DNA of 64,000 nucleotides from an uncultured Anaerolineales bacterium (GCA_937952305.1 CALFZO010000024.1:1-64000); one strand, 5' to 3'; positions 15,993 to 25,165 are shown, counted from the first letter of the stretch. Numbers and translations: made by a program. Notes: a model not told the origin generated them from the sequence alone.

Positions 15993-16904
15993 GTGTTCGC
16001 ATCGATTCAGCGGGGCTTCAGCTTCCTGGGACAAGCGCTAGACATGGCCCGCCGCGACGGCGACCTGATCAAGCCGTCGCTGTACGGCATGGTCATTGGC
16101 GGGATCGTCTCCATCATCGGCGCCATCCCGATCATCGCCGCCGCCATCCTGGTGGGCGGCTCGGATTTCGGCAACTGGATCGTCGGCGCGCTGGGCGCGG
16201 TCCTGGTCTTCGTGCAGTACGCCATCGCCTATGTCTTCTCCGGCATGACGGCCTACCTGATCTACGGCTACCTGGCCGAGGGCGACGGGCGCATGGACAA
16301 GGCCTGGGACGTCATCCGCCGAGACTGGCTGGATATCCTCAGCCTGGCCGGCGCCTCCACGCTGGTCAAGCTGGTGGAGGGGTTCCTGCGCGGGCGCGGC
16401 CGGCGCCGCAACCCGCTCGGCGAACTGTTCGCCAACATCCTCAACACCGTCTGGACCACCGGCACCTACTTCATCCTGCCGGCGATGGTGATTGAAGACC
16501 TCAACCTGGCGCAGGGCGTCAAGCGCGCCACCGACATCATCCGCAAGAACCTGCTGCTGGTGGCCGTGACCGAGATCGGCGTGGGGACCGTGGTCGGCCT
16601 GATCGGCGGCCTGCTGGGCTTCATCGCCGTGCTGCTGGGCGTCGGCCTGTTCGTGGCCTTCGCGGCCACGGCCAGCGAGACGAACGTGATCCCGCTGGTG
16701 ATCGGCGGCCTGCTGGCGGCCCTGGTGGCCGGCGGTCTGCTCGCCATCATCAGCGCCTTCTCGTCCTACGTCACCACCGCCTACCACACCTGCATGTTCC
16801 TGTGGGCCCGCGACGCCGAGCGCGCCGTGGCCGAGGGACAGAGCGCGCAGTCCGTCACGGCCCCGGCCCCGGTGGCCGCTGTCCTGGGTATGTCGAGCCG
16901 GTAG
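15993..16904 (+). CDS. Multi-spanning membrane protein, DUF6159-like
   Basis: 303 residues from GTG 15993, just after GGAGGGT at 15982-15988. Roughly six hydrophobic segments: about 30-60, 68-92, 165-185, 205-225, 228-250 and 258-285. The pattern, with a hydrophilic DKAWDVIRRDWLDIL stretch, then VWTTGTYFILPAMVIEDL, then GVKRATDIIRKNLLLVAVTEIG, resembles DUF6159-type proteins, where W-x-x-x-T-x-F-V-L-P and E-D-L are shared features. The function is unknown. The next gene starts 24 bases downstream. Confidence 0.62.
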   Translation: MFASIQRGFSFLGQALDMARRDGDLIKPSLYGMVIGGIVSIIGAIPIIAAAILVGGSDFGNWIVGALGAVLVFVQYAIAYVFSGMTAYLIYGYLAEGDGRMDKAWDVIRRDWLDILSLAGASTLVKLVEGFLRGRGRRRNPLGELFANILNTVWTTGTYFILPAMVIEDLNLAQGVKRATDIIRKNLLLVAVTEIGVGTVVGLIGGLLGFIAVLLGVGLFVAFAATASETNVIPLVIGGLLAALVAGGLLAIISAFSSYVTTAYHTCMFLWARDAERAVAEGQSAQSVTAPAPVAAVLGMSSR

Positions 16905-16928
16905 ACCGTTTCACTGAAAGGAACCGCG

Positions 16929-17450
16929 ATGCGCCAAGAAATCCTCGCCTGGACCGAAGTCGACCGGTTGATCGACGCGTTGCTGCCCCAGTTCCGCGGC
17001 CACTTCGACGCCATGATCATGATCACGCGCGGCGGGCTGGTGCCGGGCGGCATGCTGTGCGAGGCGCTCGATATCCAGGTGGTGTTGACGGCGGCCGTGG
17101 ACTTCCCCAGCGAACTGCAGCAGGGCGGACAGGCCGCCAAGCTGATGGTCTGGCCGAACTTCCTGCAATTCCCGGACGATCACCTGCTGGCCGACCGGCG
17201 TGTGCTGGTGGTGGACGACGTGTGGGGCAGCGGCCGCACGATCACGGCCGTCAAGAACCGCGTGGAGGCGGCCGGCGGCACGCCGGAGCTGTGCGTGCTG
17301 CACTACAACCCCAAGCGCTCGCTCTTCACCAAGAGCCTGCCCACCTACTACGCCGCCTTCACCGACGCCTACATCGTCTACCCGTGGGAGATCGACCGCG
17401 GCGGGCCGGAAGGCGTGCCCGCCAACATGCCCAAGAGCAACGTCGGCTGA
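16929..17450 (+). CDS. Type I phosphoribosyltransferase
   Basis: 173 residues. The PRPP-binding loop is intact as RRVLVVDDVWGSGRT (about 92-106), with the two acidic residues followed by the G-S-G-R-T phosphate loop. An earlier MITRGGLVPGGML (about 32-44) matches the PPi-binding R-G-G loop of xanthine/hypoxanthine/guanine phosphoribosyltransferases. The protein ends with YIVYPWEIDR, a hood-type segment typical of xanthine-type salvage enzymes. The base substrate cannot be fixed. The start ATG follows AAAGGA at about 16917-16922. Confidence 0.82.
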   Translation: MRQEILAWTEVDRLIDALLPQFRGHFDAMIMITRGGLVPGGMLCEALDIQVVLTAAVDFPSELQQGGQAAKLMVWPNFLQFPDDHLLADRRVLVVDDVWGSGRTITAVKNRVEAAGGTPELCVLHYNPKRSLFTKSLPTYYAAFTDAYIVYPWEIDRGGPEGVPANMPKSNVG

Positions 17451-17478
17451 GCGGCCCGGATCTATGGCGAAGACGCAG

Positions 17479-17502
17479 CCCGGCGGCCATCTGGCCGCCG
17501 GG
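17479..17502. terminator. GC-rich hairpin between convergent genes
   Basis: An 11-bp inverted repeat, 17479-17489 with 17492-17502 (CCCGGCGGCCA), between the phosphoribosyltransferase end and the ACT-gene end. Only a short TTT follows, so it is a weak or Rho-assisted terminator at best. Confidence 0.35.
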
Positions 17503-17506
17503 GCGT

Positions 17507-17896
17507 TTAATCGATCAGGCGATGGCCGGCCGCCGTCAGCGCTGTCAGCGCCGCCGCCAGCCGATCGGCTTTCACCAGCACGTAGTCGGTGTCATAGGTC
17601 GACACGGCGAATACGCTGACGCCGGCCTGGCCCAGCGGCACCACCAACGCCGCCAGGATGCCGGTCAGCCCGAAATCCAGCGGGCCCTGCACCTGCAGCA
17701 GGCGCCAGCCCCGCTCCGCCGGGACGTCCGCCGGCGCCAGCGCCTCCGGGCAGACCACGGAGAGCTCGTCGGCCGTGCGCGTCACCGCGCACCAGCTGCC
17801 GGCCAGCGCCCACGCCGGCATCGGCGCGCCAGCCGGCAGACGGCACACCGCCAGGACCTCCGGCAACATGCGCAAATCCAGCTTTGGATCACTCAT
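17507..17896 (-). CDS. ACT-domain protein (CASTOR-like amino-acid-binding fold)
   Basis: 129 residues from ATG 17896; nine further upstream codons are open but unconserved. The sequence follows a known family of two short ACT modules: an N-terminal LPEVLAVCRLP strand, AWALAGSWCAVTRTADELSVVCPE (about 33-56), then LLQVQGPLDFGLTGILAAL and VSVFAVSTYDTDYVLV near the C-terminus. Such proteins bind amino acids as sensors; no catalytic part is attached, so a regulatory role is likely, but the ligand is unknown. It is divergent from the membrane protein at 17974. Confidence 0.82.
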   Translation of the reverse strand: MSDPKLDLRMLPEVLAVCRLPAGAPMPAWALAGSWCAVTRTADELSVVCPEALAPADVPAERGWRLLQVQGPLDFGLTGILAALVVPLGQAGVSVFAVSTYDTDYVLVKADRLAAALTALTAAGHRLID

Positions 17897-17915
17897 CGTA
17901 TTCTTCCATGTAGTT

Positions 17916-17924
17916 TGATACAAT
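17916..17924 (+). promoter_or_regulatory. Extended -10 promoter for the 17974-22205 run
   Basis: TG at 17916-17917, one base, TACAAT at 17919-17924, about 43 bases before the first start codon of the pterin-like operon. No -35 box is evident. Confidence 0.45.
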
Positions 17925-17973
17925 CCTACCCATCTTACTGGTATTTCAACGTACAGTGGAAGGGAGCGCCACC

Positions 17974-18336
17974 ATGAACCTGTCGCTTGTGCGCGCGGCC
18001 ATCGCCGTGCTGACGCTCGCCACGGCCGGCATCCATTTCGCCCTGGTGCCGCCGATGGCGCAGGTTTTGGGCGCTGGCGCCACGGTGCCGTTCATCCTCA
18101 ACGGGCTCGGCTACCTGACGCTCCTGGCGGCGCTGTGGCTCAAACCGGGGTTCCTGGCCGGGCGTGAGCGGCTCTTCCATTATGCCTTCATGGCTTTCAC
18201 GGCCGTCACCATTGTGGCCTATTTTGCCGTCAACGGCGCCGCCTCTTTCAGCAACCCGGTCGGCCTGGTGGACAAGGTCATCGAAGTGGTGCTGATCGCG
18301 GCGCTCTGGCAGCACCTGCGGCTGACGGCCAAGTGA
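17974..18336 (+). CDS. Small four-helix integral membrane protein
   Basis: 120 residues from ATG 17974, preceded by AAGGGAG at 17960-17966. Four hydrophobic segments cover nearly all of it (about 4-25, 33-55, 65-88, 93-115). Size and topology are those of DoxX-like or other small four-helix membrane proteins, but no diagnostic motif is present and I do not assign a function. The next gene, ribA, starts 16 bases downstream, so it is probably the first gene of that operon, perhaps a membrane partner or carrier for its product. Confidence 0.65.
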   Translation: MNLSLVRAAIAVLTLATAGIHFALVPPMAQVLGAGATVPFILNGLGYLTLLAALWLKPGFLAGRERLFHYAFMAFTAVTIVAYFAVNGAASFSNPVGLVDKVIEVVLIAALWQHLRLTAK

Positions 18337-18352
18337 CTCGCGAGTGAGTTCG

Positions 18353-18958
18353 ATGGACGACGACCTTTCAGTGCAACGCATGGCCTGCGCGCGGATCCCG
18401 ACCGCGGAGGGCGAGTTCCAGCTGTGTCTGTACCACAACAACCGCGATGACAAGGAACACCTGACGCTGGTGATGGGCGAACCGACCGGCGCCGCCGAGG
18501 TGCTGGTGCGCGTCCACTCTGAGTGCTTCACCGGCGACGTGCTCGGCTCGCAGCGCTGCGACTGCGGCGAGCAGCTCCACCGCGCCATGCGCCTGATCGC
18601 CGAGGCCGGCGCCGGCCTGATCATCTACCTGCGCCAGGAGGGCCGCGGCATCGGCCTGCTGAACAAGCTGCACGCCTACAACCTGCAGGACCAGGGCTAC
18701 GATACCGTGGACGCCAACCTGCGCCTGGGCCACCAGGCCGACGAGCGCGACTACACGGTGGCCGCCCTCATCCTCCAGGACTGGGGTATCCGCTCCATCC
18801 GGCTCCTGACCAACAACCCGTCCAAGATCGAGAGCCTGCGCCAGCTCGGCATCGACGTCACCGCCCGCGTCCCGCTGCAGTCCAGCGTCACGCCCGACAA
18901 CGCCGAATACCTGCGCACCAAGGTCGCGCGCATGCGCCACCTGCTGACGCTGCCGTAA
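18353..18958 (+). CDS. ribA: GTP cyclohydrolase II
   Basis: 201 residues from ATG 18353 (a GTG at 18344 is an alternative; neither has a clear ribosome site). The enzyme opens GTP to 2,5-diamino-6-ribosylamino-4(3H)-pyrimidinone 5'-phosphate, formate and pyrophosphate. Zinc ligands C58, C69 and C71 are present in HSECFTGDVLGSQRCDCG; RQEGRGIGLLNK follows. The Tyr that marks ordinary GCH II (Y105 in E. coli) is kept as Y109 in HAYNLQ, so it should make the normal riboflavin-type intermediate and not the formylated variant known from a Streptomyces paralogue. The enzyme is stand-alone, with no DHBP synthase domain. No ribB, ribE or ribH lies nearby; the neighbours are a reductase, an MDR enzyme, a PTPS-like protein and a glycosyltransferase. 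Confidence 0.94.
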   Translation: MDDDLSVQRMACARIPTAEGEFQLCLYHNNRDDKEHLTLVMGEPTGAAEVLVRVHSECFTGDVLGSQRCDCGEQLHRAMRLIAEAGAGLIIYLRQEGRGIGLLNKLHAYNLQDQGYDTVDANLRLGHQADERDYTVAALILQDWGIRSIRLLTNNPSKIESLRQLGIDVTARVPLQSSVTPDNAEYLRTKVARMRHLLTLP

Positions 18959-18994
18959 CGCCCCTCGGCCTGGCCGCCGGCCGCGCCCCGCCCC

Positions 18995-19642
18995 ATGCCC
19001 CCTGCCCGGCCCGCCGTCACCGTCACCTACGCCCAAAGCCTGGACGGCTGCCTGGCCGCGGCGCCCGGCCGGCCGCTGACCCTGAGCGGCCCGGAGGCGC
19101 TGCGCTACACGCACCAACTCCGCGCCGCCCACGCCGCCATCCTGGTGGGCCTGGGCACCGTCCTGGCCGACAACCCGCGCCTCACCGTCCGCCACGCCGC
19201 CGGCCCCAACCCGCAGCCGATCCTCCTGGACAGCCAATTGCGCTGCCCGCCGGACGCGGCCCTGCTGCAACACCCGACCCATACTCTGTGGATTGCGGCC
19301 CGCGCCGACGCGCCCACTGAGCGCCGCGCCGCGCTGGAGTCCGCCGGCGCCCGCGTGCTGGCGCTGCCAGCCGAGGCCGACGGGCGTGTGGACCTGGGCG
19401 CGCTGCTGGACGCGCTGGGCGCGGCCGGCCTGACCACGCTGATGGTGGAGGGCGGCGCCCGCGTCATCACGGCCTTCCTGAAACAGCGCCTGGCACAGCG
19501 TCTGATCGTCACCGTGGCGCCGCGCCTGGTCGGCGGCGTGCCGGCTGTGGCCGCGCCGCTGGACCTGGCCCTGCGCGACGTACAATATCGGAGGCTGGGG
19601 CAGGACCTGATCGTCGAGGCCCAGCTGCCGGCCGTACCCTGA
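18995..19642 (+). CDS. RibD C-terminal-type pyrimidine reductase (dihydrofolate-reductase fold)
   Basis: 215 residues, only the reductase half of bifunctional RibD; the zinc deaminase domain is absent. The family reduces the ribosyl side chain of the GCH II product to ribityl, with NADPH. Landmarks are VTYAQSLDGCLA (about 9-20), AHAAILVGLGTVLADNPRLTVR (about 46-67) and LMVEGGARVITAFL (about 146-159), the standard G-G-x-x-x-x-x-F region. It starts 36 bases after ribA and ends 3 bases before the MDR gene. As in archaeal and fungal Rib7, reduction before deamination would be chemically possible. Confidence 0.9.
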   Translation: MPPARPAVTVTYAQSLDGCLAAAPGRPLTLSGPEALRYTHQLRAAHAAILVGLGTVLADNPRLTVRHAAGPNPQPILLDSQLRCPPDAALLQHPTHTLWIAARADAPTERRAALESAGARVLALPAEADGRVDLGALLDALGAAGLTTLMVEGGARVITAFLKQRLAQRLIVTVAPRLVGGVPAVAAPLDLALRDVQYRRLGQDLIVEAQLPAVP

Positions 19643-19645
19643 GAC

Positions 19646-20671
19646 ATGCGCTTTCAATCGCTCTGGTTCACCGCCCCCTTCCAGGTCGAAGTCCGCGAGA
19701 CGGACTTGCCGCCGTTGGCCGCGGGCCAGGTCCTGGTCCAGACGCTGTGCTCGGCCATCAGCCCCGGCACGGAGATGCTCGTCTACCGCGGCCAGTTCCC
19801 GTCCGGCCTGGCCGTGGACGCCACCCTCGGCGCGCTGGCCGGCGCTTTCAGCTACCCGCTGCGCTACGGCTACGCCGCCGTCGGCCGCGTGACCGAGCTG
19901 GGGCCGGGCGTGGCCCCGGAGTGGGCCGGCCGCCTGGTCTTTGCCTTCCAGCCGCACGCCAGCGCCTTCGTGGCCGCGCCCGCCGAGCTGTTCCCGGTGC
20001 CCGCCGGCCTGGCGCCCGAAGACGCGGTGCTGCTGCCGAACATGGAGACCGCCGTCAACTTCCTGCTGGACGGTGCGCCCCTCCTCGGCGAGCGCGTGGC
20101 CGTGCTGGGCCAGGGCATCGTCGGCCTGCTGACCACGGCGCTGCTGGCGCGTTTCCCGCTGGCGGCGCTGGCCACGGCCGACCGCTTCCCGCTCCGGCGC
20201 GCCGCCGCGCTGGAACTGGGCGCGCCCGCCAGCCTGGACCCTGCGGCTGAGGACGCCGGCGCGCAACTGCGCCAGGCGTTGGGGGCCGCCACCGACGCCG
20301 ACGGCGCCGACCTGGTCTACGAGTTGAGCGGCGCGCCGGCCGCGCTCGACCTGGCCATCGCCGTGGCCGGCTTCGCAGGCCGCATCGTGGTTGGTTCCTG
20401 GTACGGCCAGAAACGCCACGCCGTGGACCTGGGCGGCCGCTTCCATCGCGGCCGGCTGCGCCTGATCAGCAGCCAGGTGAGCACGCTGACGCCGGAATTG
20501 CAGGCGCGCTGGACCAAGGCCCGGCGGCTGGCCGTGGCCTGGCAGCAGTTGGCCGCGCTCCGGCCGGCGCGCCTGATTACGCACCGGTTTCCCCTCAGCG
20601 AGGCCGCGGCGGCGTACGCGCTCGTCGACCAGCGCCCCGCTGAAGCCATCCAGATCCTTCTTCAACTTTAA
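19646..20671 (+). CDS. Zinc-less medium-chain dehydrogenase/reductase
   Basis: 341 residues. The cofactor fold is at about 130-270, with the NAD(P)-binding VAVLGQGIVGLLTTALL (about 150-166, G-x-G-x-x-G). The N-terminal catalytic half has CSAISPGTEMLVYRG (about 36-50), where zinc alcohol dehydrogenases carry C-G-x-C-G-T-D. The catalytic-zinc Cys is thus Ser/Ala, and the structural-zinc four-Cys loop is absent. Similar S-x-x-S-x-G-T-E signatures occur in BchC-like MDR proteins. It probably oxidises or reduces a carbonyl or alcohol on the operon product. It begins 3 bases after the RibD-type reductase stop and lies 13 bases before the PTPS-like gene. Confidence 0.82.
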   Translation: MRFQSLWFTAPFQVEVRETDLPPLAAGQVLVQTLCSAISPGTEMLVYRGQFPSGLAVDATLGALAGAFSYPLRYGYAAVGRVTELGPGVAPEWAGRLVFAFQPHASAFVAAPAELFPVPAGLAPEDAVLLPNMETAVNFLLDGAPLLGERVAVLGQGIVGLLTTALLARFPLAALATADRFPLRRAAALELGAPASLDPAAEDAGAQLRQALGAATDADGADLVYELSGAPAALDLAIAVAGFAGRIVVGSWYGQKRHAVDLGGRFHRGRLRLISSQVSTLTPELQARWTKARRLAVAWQQLAALRPARLITHRFPLSEAAAAYALVDQRPAEAIQILLQL

Positions 20672-20684
20672 CCCCCAGAGCCCT

Positions 20685-21086
20685 ATGACCCAGACACCTC
20701 CCGCTTACACCGTCGCCGTCCAGCGCACCTTCGTCGCCCAGCACTACCTCGTCGGCGGCGACTGGGGCGCCGAGAACCAGAAGCACTCGCACCACTACAC
20801 GCTTGAGGTCCAACTAGACGGTGACCGGCTGGACCGGCACGGCTACCTGGTGGACATCGTGGACATCGAGCGCCACCTGAACGCGCTGGTGGACGAGTAC
20901 CGCGACCAGACTCTCAACGACCGGCCCGAGTTCGCCGGGCTCAACCCGAGCATCGAGCACTTCGCGCGCCTGCTCTGCCAGCGCCTGGTCGCGCGCATCC
21001 AGGCGGACACGCTGACGGCCGTCGTCGTCAAGCTGTGGGAGAACGAGATCGCCTGGGCGGCCTACCGGCTGCCTCTGCGCGACTGA
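20685..21086 (+). CDS. 6-pyruvoyl-tetrahydropterin synthase/QueD-like protein lacking the catalytic triad
   Basis: 133 residues, the family length. The fold landmarks are kept: FVAQHYL with H20, HSHHYTLEV with H34 and H36 (together the zinc ligands), GYLVDIVDIERHLN, and NPSIEHFARLL, where Glu would bind the pterin-like ring. The catalytic residues are not. The place of the QueD Cys, four residues before the first His of the H-x-H pair, is E30. The L-D-H-H segment before L-N-D reads Y-R-D-Q-T, so the Asp-His pair is lost too. It probably binds a pterin- or pyrimidine-like ligand but performs another reaction. It lies 13 bases after the MDR gene and 6 bases before the glycosyltransferase. Confidence 0.85.
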   Translation: MTQTPPAYTVAVQRTFVAQHYLVGGDWGAENQKHSHHYTLEVQLDGDRLDRHGYLVDIVDIERHLNALVDEYRDQTLNDRPEFAGLNPSIEHFARLLCQRLVARIQADTLTAVVVKLWENEIAWAAYRLPLRD

Positions 21087-21092
21087 GCGCCC

Positions 21093-22205
21093 GTGCGCGT
21101 CGGCCTGCTGATCTACGGCTCGCTGGACACGGTCTCCGGCGGCTACCTGTATGACCGCCAGCTCGTCCGCCACCTGCGCGCGCACGGCGACGCGGTGGAG
21201 GTCATCAGCCTGCCCTGGCGCGACTACGGCCGACATCTGCTGGACAACTTCGCCGCTGACCTGCGCGGCCGGCTGCGGCGCGGCGGCTGGGACGTGCTCA
21301 TCCAGGATGAGCTCAACCATCCCTCGCTGTTCCTGCTCAACCAACAGCGGCGCGCGCCCTACCCGACGGTCACGCTCGTCCACCATCTGCGCTGCAGCGA
21401 AGCGCGGCCGGCCTGGCAGAACGCGGGCTACCGGCTGGTGGAGCGCGCCTACCTCAACCACGTCGACGGCTTCATCTACAACAGCCGCACCACCCAGACC
21501 GTGGTGCGCGGCCTGCTGACTGACCGCCGTGCCCGGAGCGCGCCGGATGTCGTGGCCTACCCGGCCGCCGACCACGCCGCGCCCGCCCTGGCCCCCGGCG
21601 TCATCGAACGGCGCGCCGCCGAGCCCGGGCCGCTGCGCGTGCTCTTCCTCGGCAACGTCATCGCGCGCAAAGGCCTGCACACATTGCTGCAGGCGTTGGC
21701 ACGCGTGCGCGGCGACTGGCGCCTGACCGTGGTTGGGGCCCTGGACAGCGCCCCGGCCTACGCGCGGGCCATGCGCGCGCTGGCCGCCAACCTGAGGCTG
21801 GCTGGCCGCGTCGAGTGGACCGGCCGCCTGAGCGACGCGGCCGCGGCCGAGCAATTGGCGAGCCACCACGTGTTGGCCGTGCCCTCGTCTTACGAAGGCT
21901 TCGGCATCGTCTACCTGGAAGCCATGGCCCACGGCCTGCCCGTGCTGGCCACCACCGCCGGCGCCGCGCCGGAGCTGATCACGCCGGGCCAGGACGGCGC
22001 GCTGGTGCCGCCGGACGAGGCCGAGGCGCTGGCCGCCGCGATGCAGGCGTATGTGGACGACCGCGCGCGGGTGGCCGCCCACGGCCGGGCGGCGCGCGCC
22101 CGTTACGAGCGCCACCCCACCTGGGCCGCCAGCCTGGCCGGCGTCCGCGCCTTTCTCCAGCACCAGATTTCCAACGCGCGCGGCGCGGCGGCGGCCGGAC
22201 GATGA
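21093..22205 (+). CDS. GT4-family glycosyltransferase
   Basis: 370 residues, start GTG 21093. This is a GT-B retaining enzyme: the N-terminal domain begins with VGLLIYGSLDTVSGGYLYDRQ (the first glycine-rich loop), and the C-terminal domain has VLFLGNVIARKGLHTLL (about 185-201) and the nucleotide-sugar motif VPSSYEGFGIVYLEAMAHGLP (about 265-285, E-x-x-x-x-x-x-x-E). No membrane helix is seen. It is the last gene of the pterin-like run, 6 bases after the PTPS-like gene, so its acceptor is likely the small molecule made by the operon rather than a polysaccharide. Confidence 0.85.
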   Translation: MRVGLLIYGSLDTVSGGYLYDRQLVRHLRAHGDAVEVISLPWRDYGRHLLDNFAADLRGRLRRGGWDVLIQDELNHPSLFLLNQQRRAPYPTVTLVHHLRCSEARPAWQNAGYRLVERAYLNHVDGFIYNSRTTQTVVRGLLTDRRARSAPDVVAYPAADHAAPALAPGVIERRAAEPGPLRVLFLGNVIARKGLHTLLQALARVRGDWRLTVVGALDSAPAYARAMRALAANLRLAGRVEWTGRLSDAAAAEQLASHHVLAVPSSYEGFGIVYLEAMAHGLPVLATTAGAAPELITPGQDGALVPPDEAEALAAAMQAYVDDRARVAAHGRAARARYERHPTWAASLAGVRAFLQHQISNARGAAAAGR

Positions 22206-22208
22206 CTG

Positions 22209-22214
22209 TATAAT
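22209..22214 (+). promoter_or_regulatory. -10 box upstream of kbl
   Basis: Perfect TATAAT at 22209-22214, directly preceded by TG, 60 bases before the kbl ATG and just after the glycosyltransferase stop. No -35 box is seen. Confidence 0.35.
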
Positions 22215-22273
22215 CGCGCTGACCGCCTCCTCCAGGACCGCGCGGCGGGGCGGATCTTTCTGACGAGGCCCCC

Positions 22274-23485
<1,212 letters not shown>

Positions 23486-23508
23486 CCCGCCGCGCACGAG
23501 GACCCGCC

Positions 23509-25116
23509 ATGACCACCCTCTCCGACCTGCAAGAACAGCTCAAGTGGAAGACGCGCGCCGTCAACCTGATCCTGGCCATCGACCGCATCCGCGACCAGGC
23601 CACCGACGAGCGCGAGCTGCTCTCGGCCATCCTGTCGGCCCTGGCCGACGGCGTGGAGGCCGAACTGGCGCTGATGAGCCTGCGCGATGACGACACCGGC
23701 GAGGTGCAGCTGCGGGCCGTGCTGGACCGGGCCACGCTGTACGACGCCGACAGCGCCGCCGAACTGCGCGCCCTGGCCGCCCGGGCGGCCGAGCTGCCCA
23801 ACGCCGACTTCGTTCACACCAGCCTGACCTTGCGCGGCCGGCGCGTGGCCTTCGGCCTGGCCCTGCCGCTGCGCCTCGGCGCCGAGAGCCTGGGCGCGCT
23901 GCTGCTGCTCAACGCCGACCGGCCTTTCAATGGCGGCGAGCACGACCTGGTCACCAAGGCCATCACCCAGATCGACTCGGCCGTCGAGCACATGCGCACG
24001 CTGCGCCAGCTGCGCTGGCAGACCACCAAGCTGGAGACGATCTTCCGCATCGACCGCATCCGCGACCGCCAGCTCGATTTCCAGGCCATGCTCAACAGCG
24101 TCCTGGCCGAGGTCTGCCAGGCCATCGAGGCCGAAAGCGGCTTCTTGATGCTCTACGACCGGGCCGGCACCGAGCTGGAGCTGCGCGCCGACACCGACCA
24201 TGACCTGCTCTCGGCCGGCGACGCCTTCCCGCTCGTGCGGGCCGCCTCCGAGGAAGCTGTCCGCAGCGCCAAGCTGGTGCGCAAGGCCTTCGAGGCCGGC
24301 CCGCTGCGCGCCATGGTCGGGATGCCGCTCATCTTGCAGGACCGCCTGATTGGCGTGCTGGGCGTGGTCAACCGCAAAGGCCGCCCGGCCTTCACGCGCA
24401 TGGACGCCGACATGCTCCAGGCCATCGGCAGCCAGATCGACACCGCCATCTTTGAAAGCCTGGAGACCCAGAAACTGCGCAGCGCCTTCGGCAAGAGCGT
24501 CGGCCCGCAGGTGATGGACCGGCTGCTGTCCATCTCCGACCGCGATCTGCTCAACAGCGAGCGCATCCAGGTGACCACGCTCTTCTCGGACATCCGCGGT
24601 TTCACCAACATGTCCGAGAAGATCTCGCCGGAGCTGCTTCAGGCCGTGCTCAACGACCACCTCTCGGCTCTGACCGACCTGGTGCTGGCCTACGAAGGCA
24701 CGCTGGACAAGTACATCGGCGACTGCGTGATGTGCTTCTTCAACGCCCCGGAGCGCCAGGTGGACCACGCCCTGCGCGCGGTGCGGCTGGCCCTGGAGAT
24801 GCAGGCCGCCCACCGCCAGGTGATGGCGCGCTGGGCCGGCCAGCTGCCCCTGCCGCCGATCGGCATCGGCATCAGCACCGGCGACACGATGATGGGCAAC
24901 TTCGGCTCCGAGAAGCGGCTGGAGTACACGGCCATCGGCGCCGACGTCAACCTGGCCTCGCGGCTGTGCGGGGCAGCCGAAGGCGATCAGACTCTGATCA
25001 GCGCCGCCACTTATGCCCTGGTGCGTGACTTCATCGTCGCCGACGAGGTCCACGGCCTGCACCTGAAGGGCATCGAGGGCGATGTCAGCGCCTGGAACGT
25101 GCGCGCCTTGCGGTGA
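23509..25116 (+). CDS. GAF-GAF-class III adenylate cyclase
   Basis: 535 residues with no membrane helix. Two GAF sensor domains lie at about 20-160 and 180-320, linked by a coiled-coil-like helix (LRQLRWQTTKLETIFRIDRI). The cyclase domain is at about 350-535. Metal Asp residues are D361 (LFSDIRGFTN) and D405 (YIGDCVMCF). The base-selecting pair is K401 and T474 (EYTAIG), which points to adenylate, class IIIb; N481 and R485 (VNLASR) stabilise the transition state. All catalytic positions are present, so it should make cAMP. It starts 23 bases after kbl. Confidence 0.9.
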   Translation: MTTLSDLQEQLKWKTRAVNLILAIDRIRDQATDERELLSAILSALADGVEAELALMSLRDDDTGEVQLRAVLDRATLYDADSAAELRALAARAAELPNADFVHTSLTLRGRRVAFGLALPLRLGAESLGALLLLNADRPFNGGEHDLVTKAITQIDSAVEHMRTLRQLRWQTTKLETIFRIDRIRDRQLDFQAMLNSVLAEVCQAIEAESGFLMLYDRAGTELELRADTDHDLLSAGDAFPLVRAASEEAVRSAKLVRKAFEAGPLRAMVGMPLILQDRLIGVLGVVNRKGRPAFTRMDADMLQAIGSQIDTAIFESLETQKLRSAFGKSVGPQVMDRLLSISDRDLLNSERIQVTTLFSDIRGFTNMSEKISPELLQAVLNDHLSALTDLVLAYEGTLDKYIGDCVMCFFNAPERQVDHALRAVRLALEMQAAHRQVMARWAGQLPLPPIGIGISTGDTMMGNFGSEKRLEYTAIGADVNLASRLCGAAEGDQTLISAATYALVRDFIVADEVHGLHLKGIEGDVSAWNVRALR

Positions 25117-25165
25117 CCGCAGTCACCGTGGTCGCCGCTGTCTGCGATCATCCACGGGAGGCTCT

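Noticed and set aside
18337..18352. FMN riboswitch before ribA
   Set aside because: Only 16 bases separate ribA from the preceding gene and no riboswitch-like structure was found in the short leader before 17974.
18368..20665. Long antisense frame (765 codons) over ribA, reductase and MDR genes
   Set aside because: It spans three well-supported genes and has the Gln/Arg/Gly-rich composition of a GC shadow.
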